A stretch of DNA of 64,000 nt from Oceanobacillus saliphilus (GCF_023522835.1 NZ_JALCZU010000003.1:124001-188000); one strand, 5' to 3'; numbered from the stretch's first letter, positions 18,688 to 28,358 are shown. Notes: generated by a model from the sequence alone, not told the origin. A program made the numbers and translations.

Positions 18688-18858
18688 CTATAACATATGC
18701 TGAATCACAAACAGGTCTGTTTCCACCGCAACAATTTCTTCTTCCTCTCCCTTCTCTTCAGGTTCATCTCTATCCTTCGCAAATTGCCACGTTATAACAA
18801 ACACAATTAACAAGAATGATAGCACTGCAACAGTCCAGACTATTTTTTTACCATTCAC
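18688..18858 (-). CDS. Small single-span membrane protein with acidic tail
   Basis: About 56 residues. The GTG at 18858 lies 7 bases from AGGGGG; a longer frame to 18885 has no ribosome site. After VNGKKIVWT comes one hydrophobic helix (about residues 8-27), then KDRDEPEEKGEEEE, a strongly acidic stretch, and a short hydrophobic end. By the positive-inside rule the N-terminus would be cytoplasmic. No family was recognised. The ribosome site and orderly domain layout support a real gene. Confidence 0.55.
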   Translation of the reverse strand: MNGKKIVWTVAVLSFLLIVFVITWQFAKDRDEPEEKGEEEEIVAVETDLFVIQHML

Positions 18859-19256
18859 AAAAACGCCCCCTGTTTTGAATTGCAATGATTTAATACAAAC
18901 TCATTTCCTTAACATTATAATCTGCTCAGTCGTTTACAAGTCCAGTAACATTATATGCTGGATTTTGTTACAGTATGGCACGGATATAAATTTTCCTTAG
19001 AGGCATTTTACGGATCAAAAAAATGGCGTCCTTACACAAGGAGCGCCATTTTTTTCAGGGAAGTATTCTTGTTATAGTTTCAAAATAACCTTTTATAGTA
19101 TTGTCTTCCTGAGCATCGTAAAAGTCTCATATGTATATGGCCGCGTTTGCCATTGCTAATCCGAATCGGGCTGCTTTACAAATGCAAATCAAAACGACAT
19201 ATAGCTGTTAATGCTCACTGCTGCAAAACAGAGTAAAAAAAATCAACGAGTTAATC
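18859..19256. other. Intergenic region with bidirectional terminator
   Basis: This 398-base gap carries the small gene's promoter region and the terminator-like hairpin at 19017-19055. No open frame with a ribosome site was seen. A run of A residues follows GAGTA just before the aldo/keto reductase stop. Confidence 0.45.
19017..19055. terminator. Bidirectional terminator hairpin
   Basis: AAAAAAATGGCG with CCTT / AAGG and CGCCATTTTTTT form a stem with A and T runs on both sides. It is about 200 bases after the aldo/keto reductase stop on the minus strand. Confidence 0.7.
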
Positions 19257-20087
19257 CTACAAATCATAACTGTCCGGATTAGTCCCTGCACGATCATTAA
19301 TGTGGAGGGAATTTATTTTTTCCATGTCATCATCGGTCAGTGTAAAATCAAAGATATCCGCATTTTCAATAATTCGTTGATCCGTAATGGACTTAGGAAT
19401 CGTTATAACATCATTCTGAATATCCCAGCGTAGAATTACCTGGGCAGTGGATTTACCGTGTTTTTCTGCAATTTCGGTTAATGTAGGTTCATCCAACAAC
19501 TTGCCTCGTTTTAATGGTGACCATGCTTCCAATTGTATATTTTCCTTCTCACAAAACTCCCGTAACTCGGGCTGGGATAAATGTGGATGGTATTCTACCT
19601 GGTCAATGGCCGGTTTAATCTTGCTGTCCTGCATCAGATCCTGCAAATGATGAACATGGAAATTACTGACACCAATCGCACGAACCTTTCCATCCGCATA
19701 GAGTTCTTCCATCGCCCGCCATGTCTCTTTATATTTACCTTTAACCGGCCAATGAATCAAATACAGGTCGAGATAATCCGTACCGATTTTTTTCAAGCTG
19801 CGGTCAAAAGCTTTCAGTGTACTTTCATATCCTTGTTCCTCATTCCATACTTTTGAAGTTAAAAAAATCTCTTCTCGAGGAATGCCCGCTTCCCTTATTC
19901 CTTGTCCAACACCGTCTTCATTGTTATAAAAGGAAGCCGTATCAACACTTCGGTAACCATGCATAATCGCTGTTTTAACTGCATTTATCACCGTTTGACC
20001 GTTTTCAACCTTATAAACACCAAGACCGAATCCAGGCATCTTAATACCGTTGTTTAGTGTGACAGTATCTTGCAGATGTGTGATCAT
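19257..20087 (-). CDS. Aldo/keto reductase (YvgN/YtbE-like)
   Basis: About 276 residues, the length of B. subtilis YvgN. The ATG at 20087 follows GGAGGAAT; a longer frame to 20102 would begin within the ribosome site. The catalytic tetrad is visible: D49 and Y54 in SVDTASFYNNE, K79 in LTSKVW and H112 in LIHWP. The NADPH-binding IPKSITDQRIIENADIFDF is near the C-terminus. Relatives reduce glyoxal, methylglyoxal and other small aldehydes using NADPH, so a detoxification role is likely. It is a single gene. Confidence 0.92.
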   Translation of the reverse strand: MITHLQDTVTLNNGIKMPGFGLGVYKVENGQTVINAVKTAIMHGYRSVDTASFYNNEDGVGQGIREAGIPREEIFLTSKVWNEEQGYESTLKAFDRSLKKIGTDYLDLYLIHWPVKGKYKETWRAMEELYADGKVRAIGVSNFHVHHLQDLMQDSKIKPAIDQVEYHPHLSQPELREFCEKENIQLEAWSPLKRGKLLDEPTLTEIAEKHGKSTAQVILRWDIQNDVITIPKSITDQRIIENADIFDFTLTDDDMEKINSLHINDRAGTNPDSYDL

Positions 20088-20218
20088 TTGATATTCCTCC
20101 AAATTTCTTTTCTTTTATCATATACTTTTTAGATCTCTGTTTAAAGGAATGTTAGATTTATAAGAAGGCTAACTCTATAAAAACTTTCCAATCAGCTTGG
20201 AAGAAAAAATGAATTTAA

Positions 20219-20246
20219 GCCCTGGATGATAGTTCATTCAGGGCTC
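20219..20246 (-). terminator. Terminator of the MBL-fold hydrolase gene
   Basis: The stem AGCCCTG.ATGA / TCAT.CAGGGCT closes on a 4-base loop 8 bases after the stop at 20254. T-rich sequence follows on the minus strand. Confidence 0.75.
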
Positions 20247-20253
20247 TTTTCTA

Positions 20254-21168
20254 TTAAGTAAAGTAACGATATCTCCCATCTACCAGTTCACGTTTACACC
20301 GACCTTCCAAGCGCAAGTATTCCAGATGGGCAAGCGTTTCACCTATCGCAAATCGCATTTCATGTATCGTCAGTATTTTGTTGAACAGCTTTTCCGAGGC
20401 TTCATGGACAGTGCATCCGTCTTTGATTCCTTCAAGCAGTGCTTCTAGCCGTTCATGGTGATGCGTTTTTATCTCTTCAATCCGCTTGTTAGCACCGTAA
20501 AAGGGCTTACCGTGAGATGGAACGACGAGTTCGGCATCGAGCTTTTTTATTTTATCCAAGGAGTTCAGATAGTTTTTCAATGGATTTGATTCACCGTGAA
20601 ACCAATAGGAAATATTCGGTGTTATTTTTGGTAGAATATGATCTGTCGAAAGCAGTATGTTCTTTTCCTTGTTATAAAACGTTACCAATCCATCTGAATG
20701 GCCCGGAGTATGGATGACCTCGTACTCGTACTTGCCAATTGGAATGATATCACCTTCCTCCAAATAATGATTCACCTCTGGATATGGTGTAACCAATGGC
20801 ACGAACTCTATTGTATTGGTTGTCATTTTAATTGCTTTCTCTTCGGGAATACCTGCAAGCTGATAGTTATCTGACAGTTCATTTAAAAATTTCTCCTGCC
20901 AGGCATTAAGTCCTGCATCTGCATCAATTTTTGTCATCCAAACGTTAGCACCCGTTTTTTCCTGCAACCCACCTGCATAACCAAAATGGTCTGGATGGTA
21001 ATGGGTAATCAGAATATCCGTTACCTTTTTCCCGTCTAGTTCCTGTTCCCATCTTTTAATCGTAGGTTCATGATGAAGCCCTGCATCAATTATTTGAATT
21101 CCGTGTTTTCCCTCTCCAATAAAACAGTTTACATGGTTGAGGCGGAAGGGGAGATCGAGTGTGACCAT
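20254..21168 (-). CDS. MBL-fold metallohydrolase
   Basis: About 304 residues. The metal site motif THYHPDH lies at about 55-61, GHSDGL near 168, STDHIL near 190 and PSHG near 230. This gives a complete set of metal ligands for a metallo-beta-lactamase-fold hydrolase with two metal ions. The C-terminal 70 residues look like the small winged-helix tail of LACTB2-like proteins. The ATG at 21168 lies 6 bases from AGGA; a TTG at 21192 is less likely. It lies downstream of the oxidation operon but past that operon's terminator, so it is probably separate. Confidence 0.85.
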   Translation of the reverse strand: MVTLDLPFRLNHVNCFIGEGKHGIQIIDAGLHHEPTIKRWEQELDGKKVTDILITHYHPDHFGYAGGLQEKTGANVWMTKIDADAGLNAWQEKFLNELSDNYQLAGIPEEKAIKMTTNTIEFVPLVTPYPEVNHYLEEGDIIPIGKYEYEVIHTPGHSDGLVTFYNKEKNILLSTDHILPKITPNISYWFHGESNPLKNYLNSLDKIKKLDAELVVPSHGKPFYGANKRIEEIKTHHHERLEALLEGIKDGCTVHEASEKLFNKILTIHEMRFAIGETLAHLEYLRLEGRCKRELVDGRYRYFT

Positions 21169-21224
21169 TTTAATTCCTAGTTCATCCAACAATTTACGTT
21201 CACTTCCGTTCGATTTTAATTTTA

Positions 21225-21270
21225 GTAGCCCGAGATGACCATGACTGGTTCTCTGGTTATCTCGGGCTAC
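21225..21270 (-). terminator. Terminator of the TetR-led beta-oxidation operon
   Basis: A perfect 12-bp stem GTAGCCCGAGAT (21225-21236) / ATCTCGGGCTAC (21259-21270) lies 9 bases after the stop of the acyl-CoA synthetase, the last gene of the operon. Confidence 0.85.
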
Positions 21271-21278
21271 TTGTCCAT

Positions 21279-22871
21279 TTAATTAACCTTTTTTGAGCCT
21301 TCCCAGAACATCTCACGCAAACGGTATTTTTGCAGCTTACCTGTAGCTGTTTTCGGAAGTTCTTCCACAAATGTTACCGCTTTTGGTGCTTTAAAATGGG
21401 CCATATGATCACGACAGTAACGGATAACTTCCTCTTCGGTAAGGTGAGCATCAGCATGGAGGACAATGATAGCGAGCGGAACCTCGCCCCATTTTTCATC
21501 GGGAATGGCAATGACTGCAACTTCCAAAACATCCGGATGCTTGTACAGAATTCCCTCTACTTCTGTAGAAGAAATATTTTCCCCGCCTGAAATGATTAAA
21601 TCTTTTGCACGGTCACGAATTTCGATAAACCCATCCGGATGTGTCACTGCAAGATCACCAGTATAGAACCACCCATCCCTGATTGCAGCATTCGTTTTCT
21701 CAGGATCTTTGTAATAACCTTTCATCACAACATTTCCTCGGGTAATGATTTCCCCGAGCTCCTCACCATTCCAGCCTACCTCTTCCCCGTCCTGATGGAT
21801 GACCTTTGTCTCTCCACTAAAGGCGAGTTCTATTCCCTGTCTTGCTTTGATTGTTGCCTGTTCGTCGGCAGATTTGGATTCGAATTCTTTCTTCCATTCA
21901 TTGTATAAAATAAATGGTGAGGTTTCTGTCAGTCCGTAAACATGAATCATATTCAGTCCAAGAATATCCTGTGCTTTCCCAATTAGTGCTGCCGCTGGTG
22001 GTGAACCGGCAATTGCCATTCTCGGACTCGTGTCAATCACTACTTCTTTTGCTTTTGGTTCATTTACAAGCATATTAACGACTGTTGGTGCTCCACATAA
22101 TAAAGTAATTTTTTTCGTTTCAAATAAATCGAGAATGACAGGCGGGTCAACCTTTCGTAAACAGACATGGGTAGCCCCAGCCGCAGTTACCGCCCAAACG
22201 CCACCCCAGCCATTGGCATGAAACATTGGTAATGTATGAAGGTATACATCATCATGCTCCACACGAAGATGATGCAGGAAATTAGCTGCATTCAGGTAAT
22301 TACTGCGATGTGTTAGCATGACACCCTTTGGATTGGATGTTGTTCCACTCGTATAATTAAGTGTCAAAAGGTCGTTCTCATCCATTTCAATCTCTGGAAG
22401 CTTAAAATTTTCCGGAAGCTTTTCGAGAAAACGTTCGTAATCTACTCCGGTTAACGTGGTTTCCTCACCATCTACATGAACTACAATAATTTCATCGAGT
22501 GTAAGGTTATTCTGAATTTCTTCAATTGGTTTTGTAAATTCCTCGTCAACAATCAACATCTTTGCATCACTATGCTTGATAATATACGCCAGGTCTTTTG
22601 CGGTCAGTCGGTAATTCAATGGTACCATGACTGCCCCTAGCTGACAGATTCCATAAAAGCATTCGAGCATATAATGTGTATTCGGAAGCATGACTGCCAC
22701 GTGATCGCCTTGCCTAATACCCGCATCAAGTAATGCAGCAGAAAGCCTGTCTGTCCGATTACCAAATTCCTTATACGTAAATTCCTTGTCTCCATCAATG
22801 ACAGCCGTCTTTTCAGGATAATATTTAATTGCACGGCGTTTCCAATCCAAGGGGGTAAGTGGTGAAAACAT
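21279..22871 (-). CDS. Acyl-CoA synthetase (AMP-forming, fatty-acid type)
   Basis: A 530-residue protein of the ANL (adenylate-forming) superfamily. The P-loop-like motif YTSGTTSNPKGVMLTH is near residue 175, YGLTETSP near 310, GWFYTGDLA near 400 and the hinge/lysine region RAKDLIISGGENISS near 420. The catalytic lysine lies in PKTATGKLQKYRLRE at the C-terminus. It joins a carboxylic acid to CoA at the cost of ATP. It closes the operon 45 bases after the acyl-CoA dehydrogenase. The substrate class is inferred from neighbours: a medium- to long-chain or methyl-branched acid. Confidence 0.9.
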   Translation of the reverse strand: MFSPLTPLDWKRRAIKYYPEKTAVIDGDKEFTYKEFGNRTDRLSAALLDAGIRQGDHVAVMLPNTHYMLECFYGICQLGAVMVPLNYRLTAKDLAYIIKHSDAKMLIVDEEFTKPIEEIQNNLTLDEIIVVHVDGEETTLTGVDYERFLEKLPENFKLPEIEMDENDLLTLNYTSGTTSNPKGVMLTHRSNYLNAANFLHHLRVEHDDVYLHTLPMFHANGWGGVWAVTAAGATHVCLRKVDPPVILDLFETKKITLLCGAPTVVNMLVNEPKAKEVVIDTSPRMAIAGSPPAAALIGKAQDILGLNMIHVYGLTETSPFILYNEWKKEFESKSADEQATIKARQGIELAFSGETKVIHQDGEEVGWNGEELGEIITRGNVVMKGYYKDPEKTNAAIRDGWFYTGDLAVTHPDGFIEIRDRAKDLIISGGENISSTEVEGILYKHPDVLEVAVIAIPDEKWGEVPLAIIVLHADAHLTEEEVIRYCRDHMAHFKAPKAVTFVEELPKTATGKLQKYRLREMFWEGSKKVN

Positions 22872-22916
22872 GTTATCAACTCCTTTTATTTTATAGAGGG
22901 TGTTTATTAGCTATGG

Positions 22917-24083
22917 TTAGGAAAACATATCTTTGCTGATGATCAGTTTCATCACTTCAGATGTTCCCCCGTAAATACGCTGTACTCTTGCATCTGCATA
23001 TGCTCTTGCTACCGGATATTCTGTCATATAGCCATATCCGCCAAAAAGTTGCAGACATTTGTCTATCACATCACCCTGTACCTCCGTACAGCTTAATTTC
23101 GCCATGCTTGCTGTTACCGAATCCAGTTTATCCGCAATCAACAGCGCCGTACATTCATTTGCAAAAGAACGTTGCACGGTTGTCTTCGTTTTCACCTCAG
23201 CGAGCACAAACCTTGTATTCTGAAACGTATCGAGCGTCGTGCCAAAAAGTTCGCGCTCCTTTGCATATTGGACGGTCTTTTCTAAAACTCCTTCCATCGA
23301 TGCAACAGCACTATTTGCTACAATCAGCCTTTCCCTCGGAAGTTCGCTCATAAGTATTTTAAAGCCTTGGTTTTTTTCTCCTAAGATTGCATCTTTATTG
23401 ACGTGTACATCATCAAAAAACAATTCAGAGGTGTCACAAGAATGCAGTCCTATTTTCTCTAGATTAGTTCCACGTTGGAACCCATCAACAGGAACGTCAA
23501 CGAGAAACAAGGTCGTACCTCTTGATGGCTTTACATCCAAATCTGTCTTGGCAACCACAATGGCAAAATCACAATGCTGGCCATTCGTTATAAATGTTTT
23601 CGATCCATTCAATACATAAGAAGATGTTGCTTCATTATAAATGGCGATTGTTTTAATTCCCTGCAAATCACTTCCCGCAGCGGGCTCCGTCATCGCGATT
23701 GCCCCAACAAGTTCCCCTGTAACCATTTTAGGCAGGTAATACGTTTTCTGCTTTTGGGTTCCATAGTTAAGTAGATACTGAGCAATAATCGTATCGTGAA
23801 CAGATAGATTCGCAGCGATAGAATTGAATCCAAGTCTGCTGAACTCCTCAATGATGGTAGTGGAAAATAAAAAGTTCGTACCCAGACCACCATATTGCTC
23901 CGGCACTTCAGGCAATAGAAATCCTTGCTCCCCAAGCTTATTCCACATTTCTCTTGGAATATTTCCTTGTTTTTCCCATGCTGTATAATGATCAGCTACT
24001 TCTTTTCTGCAAAACTCCTGAACACTATTTCTAAGTAACGCGATGTCTTCTGAATCCCTGGTTGTATTCTTTGTATGTGCCAT
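22917..24083 (-). CDS. Acyl-CoA dehydrogenase, long-chain/isovaleryl type
   Basis: A 388-residue FAD enzyme with the usual AIAMTEPAAGSDLQGIKT and FITNGQHCDFAIVVAKT motifs and the C-terminal QLFGGYGYMTEYPVAR. The late motif is RIYGGTSEV: the glutamate used by short- and medium-chain enzymes is glycine here. A glutamate in ASMEGVLEKT (about residue 250) sits where long-chain and isovaleryl-CoA dehydrogenases carry their base. This points to long or branched acyl-CoA substrates. The ATG at 24083 follows GGAGGGGG. It lies between the crotonase and the acyl-CoA synthetase. Confidence 0.9.
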   Translation of the reverse strand: MAHTKNTTRDSEDIALLRNSVQEFCRKEVADHYTAWEKQGNIPREMWNKLGEQGFLLPEVPEQYGGLGTNFLFSTTIIEEFSRLGFNSIAANLSVHDTIIAQYLLNYGTQKQKTYYLPKMVTGELVGAIAMTEPAAGSDLQGIKTIAIYNEATSSYVLNGSKTFITNGQHCDFAIVVAKTDLDVKPSRGTTLFLVDVPVDGFQRGTNLEKIGLHSCDTSELFFDDVHVNKDAILGEKNQGFKILMSELPRERLIVANSAVASMEGVLEKTVQYAKERELFGTTLDTFQNTRFVLAEVKTKTTVQRSFANECTALLIADKLDSVTASMAKLSCTEVQGDVIDKCLQLFGGYGYMTEYPVARAYADARVQRIYGGTSEVMKLIISKDMFS

Positions 24084-24113
24084 TGTCCCCCTCCTTTCTT
24101 TGATTTTTGGAGT

Positions 24114-24890
24114 CTACCGTCCTTTAAAAGTCGGCTTTCTTTTCTCAAAAAAGGCGCGGATTCCTTCTTTATTGTCTTCCGTCTGAAGAAGCAGTGTCTG
24201 TACAGCTGTTTCCTGCAAATCATTCGTATCGAAAGTCAGTTCATCGGAATGATTGACCAACTGTTTCACAAACTGATTTGCGAGTGGTGGGCCATCGACA
24301 ATAAACTGGGCAAAATCTGCTGCTCCTTCCAACAGGTCACCATCTATCACTCTATTAACGATTCCTCTTTCATATGCCTCATGAGCAGTGACTGGTTTTC
24401 CGGAAGAAATCCATTCCTTGGCAATTGCTGAAGGCAGTTTTTCCGACAATGCCTTTACAAGTCCGAGGTCAGGAATAATCCCCACATTTGTAAAGCTGCA
24501 GACAAATTTTGAATTTTGTTCAGCAACGACAAAGTCAGCAGCGATCGCAATACTGAATCCAGCCCCTGCCGCGAAACCATGGACTGCACTAATTACATAT
24601 TTATCGCTATTTCTTATGGACTGAATAACCTCCAGCGCCTGCTTCATATATTTCATAATTTCTGCTGTATTGTTCAGGCTGTTCAATGTCTCCAAATCCC
24701 CGCCTGCAGAAAAAGCCTTTCCTTCTCCAGAAAGGATGATTACTTTCACCTCTTCATCCTGATTGGCATCTTTTAATGCATCGACAAATTGGTTTGCCAT
24801 TTCAACGGATAGTGCATTGCGCTTATCCGGCCTGTTCATTGAAATATAGGCAATCTTATTCTCTTTTCTTACGTTAACAACTTCCGACAT
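24114..24890 (-). CDS. Crotonase-fold protein, likely enoyl-CoA isomerase rather than hydratase
   Basis: A 258-residue protein. The fold is clear: MNRPDKRNALSVEM, GEGKAFSAGGDLETL and the oxyanion-hole HGFAAGAGFSIAIAADF. However, both glutamates of classic enoyl-CoA hydratases are missing: GAGFSIAIA replaces the usual ELA, and SFTNVGIIPDLG replaces the PE...PGAGG stretch. The aspartate in IPDLG matches the position used by PaaG/ECI-type isomerases. It could shift double bonds during oxidation of unsaturated or branched chains. The ATG at 24890 has GAGGTGG upstream, and spacing to both neighbours is 30 bases, as in one operon. Confidence 0.8.
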   Translation of the reverse strand: MSEVVNVRKENKIAYISMNRPDKRNALSVEMANQFVDALKDANQDEEVKVIILSGEGKAFSAGGDLETLNSLNNTAEIMKYMKQALEVIQSIRNSDKYVISAVHGFAAGAGFSIAIAADFVVAEQNSKFVCSFTNVGIIPDLGLVKALSEKLPSAIAKEWISSGKPVTAHEAYERGIVNRVIDGDLLEGAADFAQFIVDGPPLANQFVKQLVNHSDELTFDTNDLQETAVQTLLLQTEDNKEGIRAFFEKRKPTFKGR

Positions 24891-24920
24891 GTTGCCACCT
24901 CACTTGTTTTGATTTATTTG

Positions 24921-25901
24921 CTATTTGCTATTTGCTAGCTCCTTATATTTTGTTGCCACTTTTCCCTGTGCAGTGCGATACTGTTCGAGCAGCTCTTTCG
25001 TAATTTCTGCAACCGACTGGGATTTTTTTATTCCACCGACCCCTTGACCTGCACCCCATATATCTTTCCATGCACGAATATCCGGATTTCCAAGTTCAGA
25101 GAAGTCAACCTTTCCTTTCTGTGGCAGATTGGCGGGATCCAGACCCGACTTCACGATACTAGGTATAAGATAATTGGCCGGGATACCGCTAAAGGCTGGC
25201 GTGTAGATAATATCATCAATGGTTGACTCAATCGTTGTTTCAATATATTCCTTACTCGCTCCACTCTCTTTTGTGGCGATGAAATGTGTCCCCATATACG
25301 CAAAATCCGCACCTAAAATCTCTGCCGCAAGAATATCCTGTCCCTTTGACATCGCCCCTGCAAGTGCTATCGGACCATTGAAAAAGCTTCGTATTTCATG
25401 TACAAAAGCAATCGGGTTAAGTGTCCCTCCATGACCTCCCGCACCATTCGCAACAAGAACGAGACCATCGCTTCCTTTCTCCAATGCTTTTTTGGCGAAT
25501 TTTATATTAATGACATCTGACAACACTACACCACCATATTCATGGACAATTTCAACGACAGGACTTGGATCTCCGAGGGATGTAATAACGATCGGAGGCT
25601 GATGTTTTTGAATTAGTTCCAGATCTTCATAAAATCGTTTATTTGATTTATGGCTTATAAAATTAATTGCCCAAGGTGCAATCTCACTTTCCGGGTTTTC
25701 CCTTCGTTTTTGTTCCAACGCCGAGTTGATTTCACCCATCCACGCATCAAGTATTTCCCTTGTACGGGCATTGAGAGCCGGAAACGAACCAATAATGCCT
25801 GATTCGCAAGCACTGATTACCATTTTCGGATTCGATATGAGGAACATCGGAGCCATGATGACGGGTAATGTGAGCTTTCGCTTTATATCATTTAGTTGCA
25901 T
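24921..25901 (-). CDS. Nitronate monooxygenase-like FMN protein
   Basis: A 326-residue TIM-barrel flavoprotein of the 2-nitropropane dioxygenase family. It has LPVIMAPMFLISNP at the start, GLVLVANGAGGHGG near 155, PIALAGAMSKGQDILAA (phosphate-binding region) and GADFAYMGTHFIAT. Family members oxidise nitronates or act as enoyl reductase-like flavoproteins; genes of this kind often sit in acyl-CoA degradation operons, where their role is unclear. The ATG at 25901 follows AAAAAGGAG. The last codons include three tandem AGCAAAT units that create the stop codon. A gap of 124 bases separates it from the upstream CoA-racemase gene. Confidence 0.82.
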   Translation of the reverse strand: MQLNDIKRKLTLPVIMAPMFLISNPKMVISACESGIIGSFPALNARTREILDAWMGEINSALEQKRRENPESEIAPWAINFISHKSNKRFYEDLELIQKHQPPIVITSLGDPSPVVEIVHEYGGVVLSDVINIKFAKKALEKGSDGLVLVANGAGGHGGTLNPIAFVHEIRSFFNGPIALAGAMSKGQDILAAEILGADFAYMGTHFIATKESGASKEYIETTIESTIDDIIYTPAFSGIPANYLIPSIVKSGLDPANLPQKGKVDFSELGNPDIRAWKDIWGAGQGVGGIKKSQSVAEITKELLEQYRTAQGKVATKYKELANSK

Positions 25902-26025
25902 TTGGTTAAAACTCCTTTTTGGCTTGGATTTAAAATAGAATCTGCCTTATTGATCAATGTTTTTAAGAATCCTATCTGATTATCTATTTTAAAAAATCTG
26001 ATATTTAACGACAGAATAATTTCTT

Positions 26026-27162
26026 TTAACTTTTTACTGCACCAATTTCTCTGAGTATCTCATTCGTATGTTCCCCACGTTTTGGAGCATTCGTTAGTAT
26101 TCTCCCTGGCGTTTCTGATAGCTTAATTGGTATTCCAATCTGTTTCATATTTCCCAATTGTGGATGCTGAACGGTTTGAATCATTTTTCTTGCCATGATT
26201 TGAGGGTCTTTTGCTGCCTCATCCAATGTCTGAATGGCTGTAACACATGCATCTTTTTCAGAAAAGATTTTCAACCATTCTTCAAGTGTTTTGCTAGCAA
26301 TAATTTTTCCGATTTCCTCTATTAATTGTTCTTGAACATGTACCGGCTTATCCAGGAGAGGAATAAAATCCGTACGACCTATTCCTTCACAAAAAGCTGC
26401 CCAGAATTTAAGTTCGATTCCTCCCATTGAAAGGTGCCGCTGATCTTTTGTCTCGTATACTTGATAACATGCAAACCCACCATTGAGCAATTCTTCGCCA
26501 CGATTTACATTCTGACCTGCAAAAAAACTTGGCAAAAGCATATGCATCCAAGAAACGACACCATCAAGCATGGCAACATCAACAAACTGGCCTTTTCCTG
26601 ATTTTCCCCGTTCCAGCAATGCCAATAGGATACCTGCTAAGGCCGGATAAGCCCCGCCGCCGATATCTGCAATTTGCGTTGCAGGGATCACTGGCTTACC
26701 ATCTTTTTCACCCATCATATGCAACAAACCTGCATCACTTAAATAGTTGATATCATGCCCTGGTTTATCCTTGTACGGACCTGTTTGTCCATATCCAGTT
26801 ATCGCACAATAGATGATTCCAGGGTTGATATCTTTCATTGTTTCATAGTCCAAACCGAGCCTTTCCATGACTCCAGGACGAAAGGATTCAACGACGACAT
26901 CAGCAGTTTCGACGAGCATCAGGAAATGATTTCTATCTTTTTCAGATTTCAAATCCAGACAGATACTTTTTTTGTTTCTGTTCAAGGAATGAAAAAATGC
27001 ATTATCTTCATCAATCTTCGGCTGGAAATCTCTTAAATAGTCTCCTGCAACAGGATCTTCCACCTTGATCACTTCCGCACCAAAGTCTGCAAGCATCATT
27101 GTACAGTATGGGCCTGGGAGCAATCGGCTCAGATCAAGTACACGAATAGAATGTAATGGCAA
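26026..27162 (-). CDS. CaiB/BaiF family protein, alpha-methylacyl-CoA racemase-like
   Basis: A 378-residue class III CoA-transferase fold. It has VLDLSRLLPGPYCTMMLADFGAEVIKVEDP at the start (listed here as a family block) and VVVESFRPGVMERLGLDY. The key match to alpha-methylacyl-CoA racemase is GHDINYLSDAG (catalytic histidine) together with ADIGGGAYPALAGILLALLE (catalytic aspartate). Such enzymes invert the 2-methyl centre of branched acyl-CoAs so that beta-oxidation can proceed. A true CoA transferase is the alternative. The start is TTG at 27162 with AAGGAGG 7 bases upstream. Confidence 0.8.
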   Translation of the reverse strand: MPLHSIRVLDLSRLLPGPYCTMMLADFGAEVIKVEDPVAGDYLRDFQPKIDEDNAFFHSLNRNKKSICLDLKSEKDRNHFLMLVETADVVVESFRPGVMERLGLDYETMKDINPGIIYCAITGYGQTGPYKDKPGHDINYLSDAGLLHMMGEKDGKPVIPATQIADIGGGAYPALAGILLALLERGKSGKGQFVDVAMLDGVVSWMHMLLPSFFAGQNVNRGEELLNGGFACYQVYETKDQRHLSMGGIELKFWAAFCEGIGRTDFIPLLDKPVHVQEQLIEEIGKIIASKTLEEWLKIFSEKDACVTAIQTLDEAAKDPQIMARKMIQTVQHPQLGNMKQIGIPIKLSETPGRILTNAPKRGEHTNEILREIGAVKS

Positions 27163-27186
27163 TGAGGCACCTCCTTTCCGATTGGA

Positions 27187-28338
27187 TCAGTCCAATCTTT
27201 CTATAATGGTTGCATTGGCCATGCCATGCCCCTCACACATTGTCTGTAATCCGTACCGGCCACCTGTCCGCTCCAGTTCATGCATCATCGTTACCATCAG
27301 CCTCGCACCACTTGCCCCCAGAGGATGCCCAAGCGCTATTGCTCCACCATTTGGATTGAGCTTATCCGGGTCTGCACCTGTTTCTTTAAGCCAAGCTATT
27401 GGGACAGAAGCAAATGCCTCATTGACTTCGAAAACATCGATATCATGGAGTTTCAGTCCAGCTTTCTTTAATACTTTCTCTGTTGCAGGAATTGGCCCTG
27501 TCAGCATTAACGTCGGATCCGACCCTACAACGGTTCTTGCAAGTACCCGAAATCTCGGTTTCAAACCAAGTTCTTCCGCCTTCTCGCGTGACATAAGAAG
27601 AATAGCCGCAGCTCCATCACTGATTTGGCTCGCATTCCCCGCTGTAATCGTTCCGTCCTCTTTAAATGCAGGCTTTAGACTTGCAAGCTTTTCCATGGAG
27701 GAATTATTACGAGGACCTTCATCTTCTTTAATAATGGCTTGCGTACCATCAGCACGATTGATAGTTAAAGGCATCATTTCCTTTTCGAAATGTCCATTGC
27801 TTCTCGCCGCAATCGCTTTTTCATGACTCTGAATCGAAAACGCATCCATTTCCTCCCTGCTGATTCCCCATTTACTGGCTATTCGATCCGCAGAGAGTCC
27901 TTGATTAATGATTTCGTATTTCGTAGTCAGAGCCTTACTCAGCTTTACACCCTGTTGATTTGACCCCATTGGCACACGAGACATATTTTCAATCCCAGCT
28001 GCAACAACCACGTCCATATCTCCACTTATTATCGCCTGTGCAGCAAAATGGACTGCCTGCTGACTTGATCCGCACTGCCGGTCAATGGTTGTCCCGGGAA
28101 CTTCTACAGGATAGCCTGCAATCAAAGCTGCTTGTCTGCCGATATCAAAAGCCTGCTCCCCAGATTGCGTGACACATCCCATAATGACATCCTCAACCAG
28201 CTCTGCCGAAATACCCGCGCGCTTTATTACTTCTTCTAAAGGTTTGGCCGCCAAGTCTTCCGCACGGATTTCGCTCAATGCCCCATTTCGTTTTCCTACC
28301 GGTGTACGAACTGCTTCAACAATTACCGCTTCTCTCAT
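27187..28338 (-). CDS. Thiolase (acetyl-CoA C-acyltransferase)
   Basis: About 383 residues. The nucleophile cysteine is C89 in [10 protein letters not shown], the base region is [11 protein letters not shown], and the second active cysteine is in [22 protein letters not shown] is also conserved. The enzyme cleaves 3-ketoacyl-CoA with CoA; with 2-methyl-3-ketoacyl-CoA it would release propionyl-CoA. The ATG at 28338 follows AAGGAAG. It lies 20 bases after the SDR and 24 bases before the racemase-like gene in the same operon. Confidence 0.92.
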   Translation of the reverse strand: MREAVIVEAVRTPVGKRNGALSEIRAEDLAAKPLEEVIKRAGISAELVEDVIMGCVTQSGEQAFDIGRQAALIAGYPVEVPGTTIDRQCGSSQQAVHFAAQAIISGDMDVVVAAGIENMSRVPMGSNQQGVKLSKALTTKYEIINQGLSADRIASKWGISREEMDAFSIQSHEKAIAARSNGHFEKEMMPLTINRADGTQAIIKEDEGPRNNSSMEKLASLKPAFKEDGTITAGNASQISDGAAAILLMSREKAEELGLKPRFRVLARTVVGSDPTLMLTGPIPATEKVLKKAGLKLHDIDVFEVNEAFASVPIAWLKETGADPDKLNPNGGAIALGHPLGASGARLMVTMMHELERTGGRYGLQTMCEGHGMANATIIERLD

Positions 28339-28358
28339 ATACACACTTCCTTCTTATA

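Noticed and set aside
27065-27826. 253-codon plus-strand frame opposite the thiolase gene
   Set aside because: The long frame is antisense to a well-supported thiolase and carries no recognisable domain; low stop density is due to codon bias.
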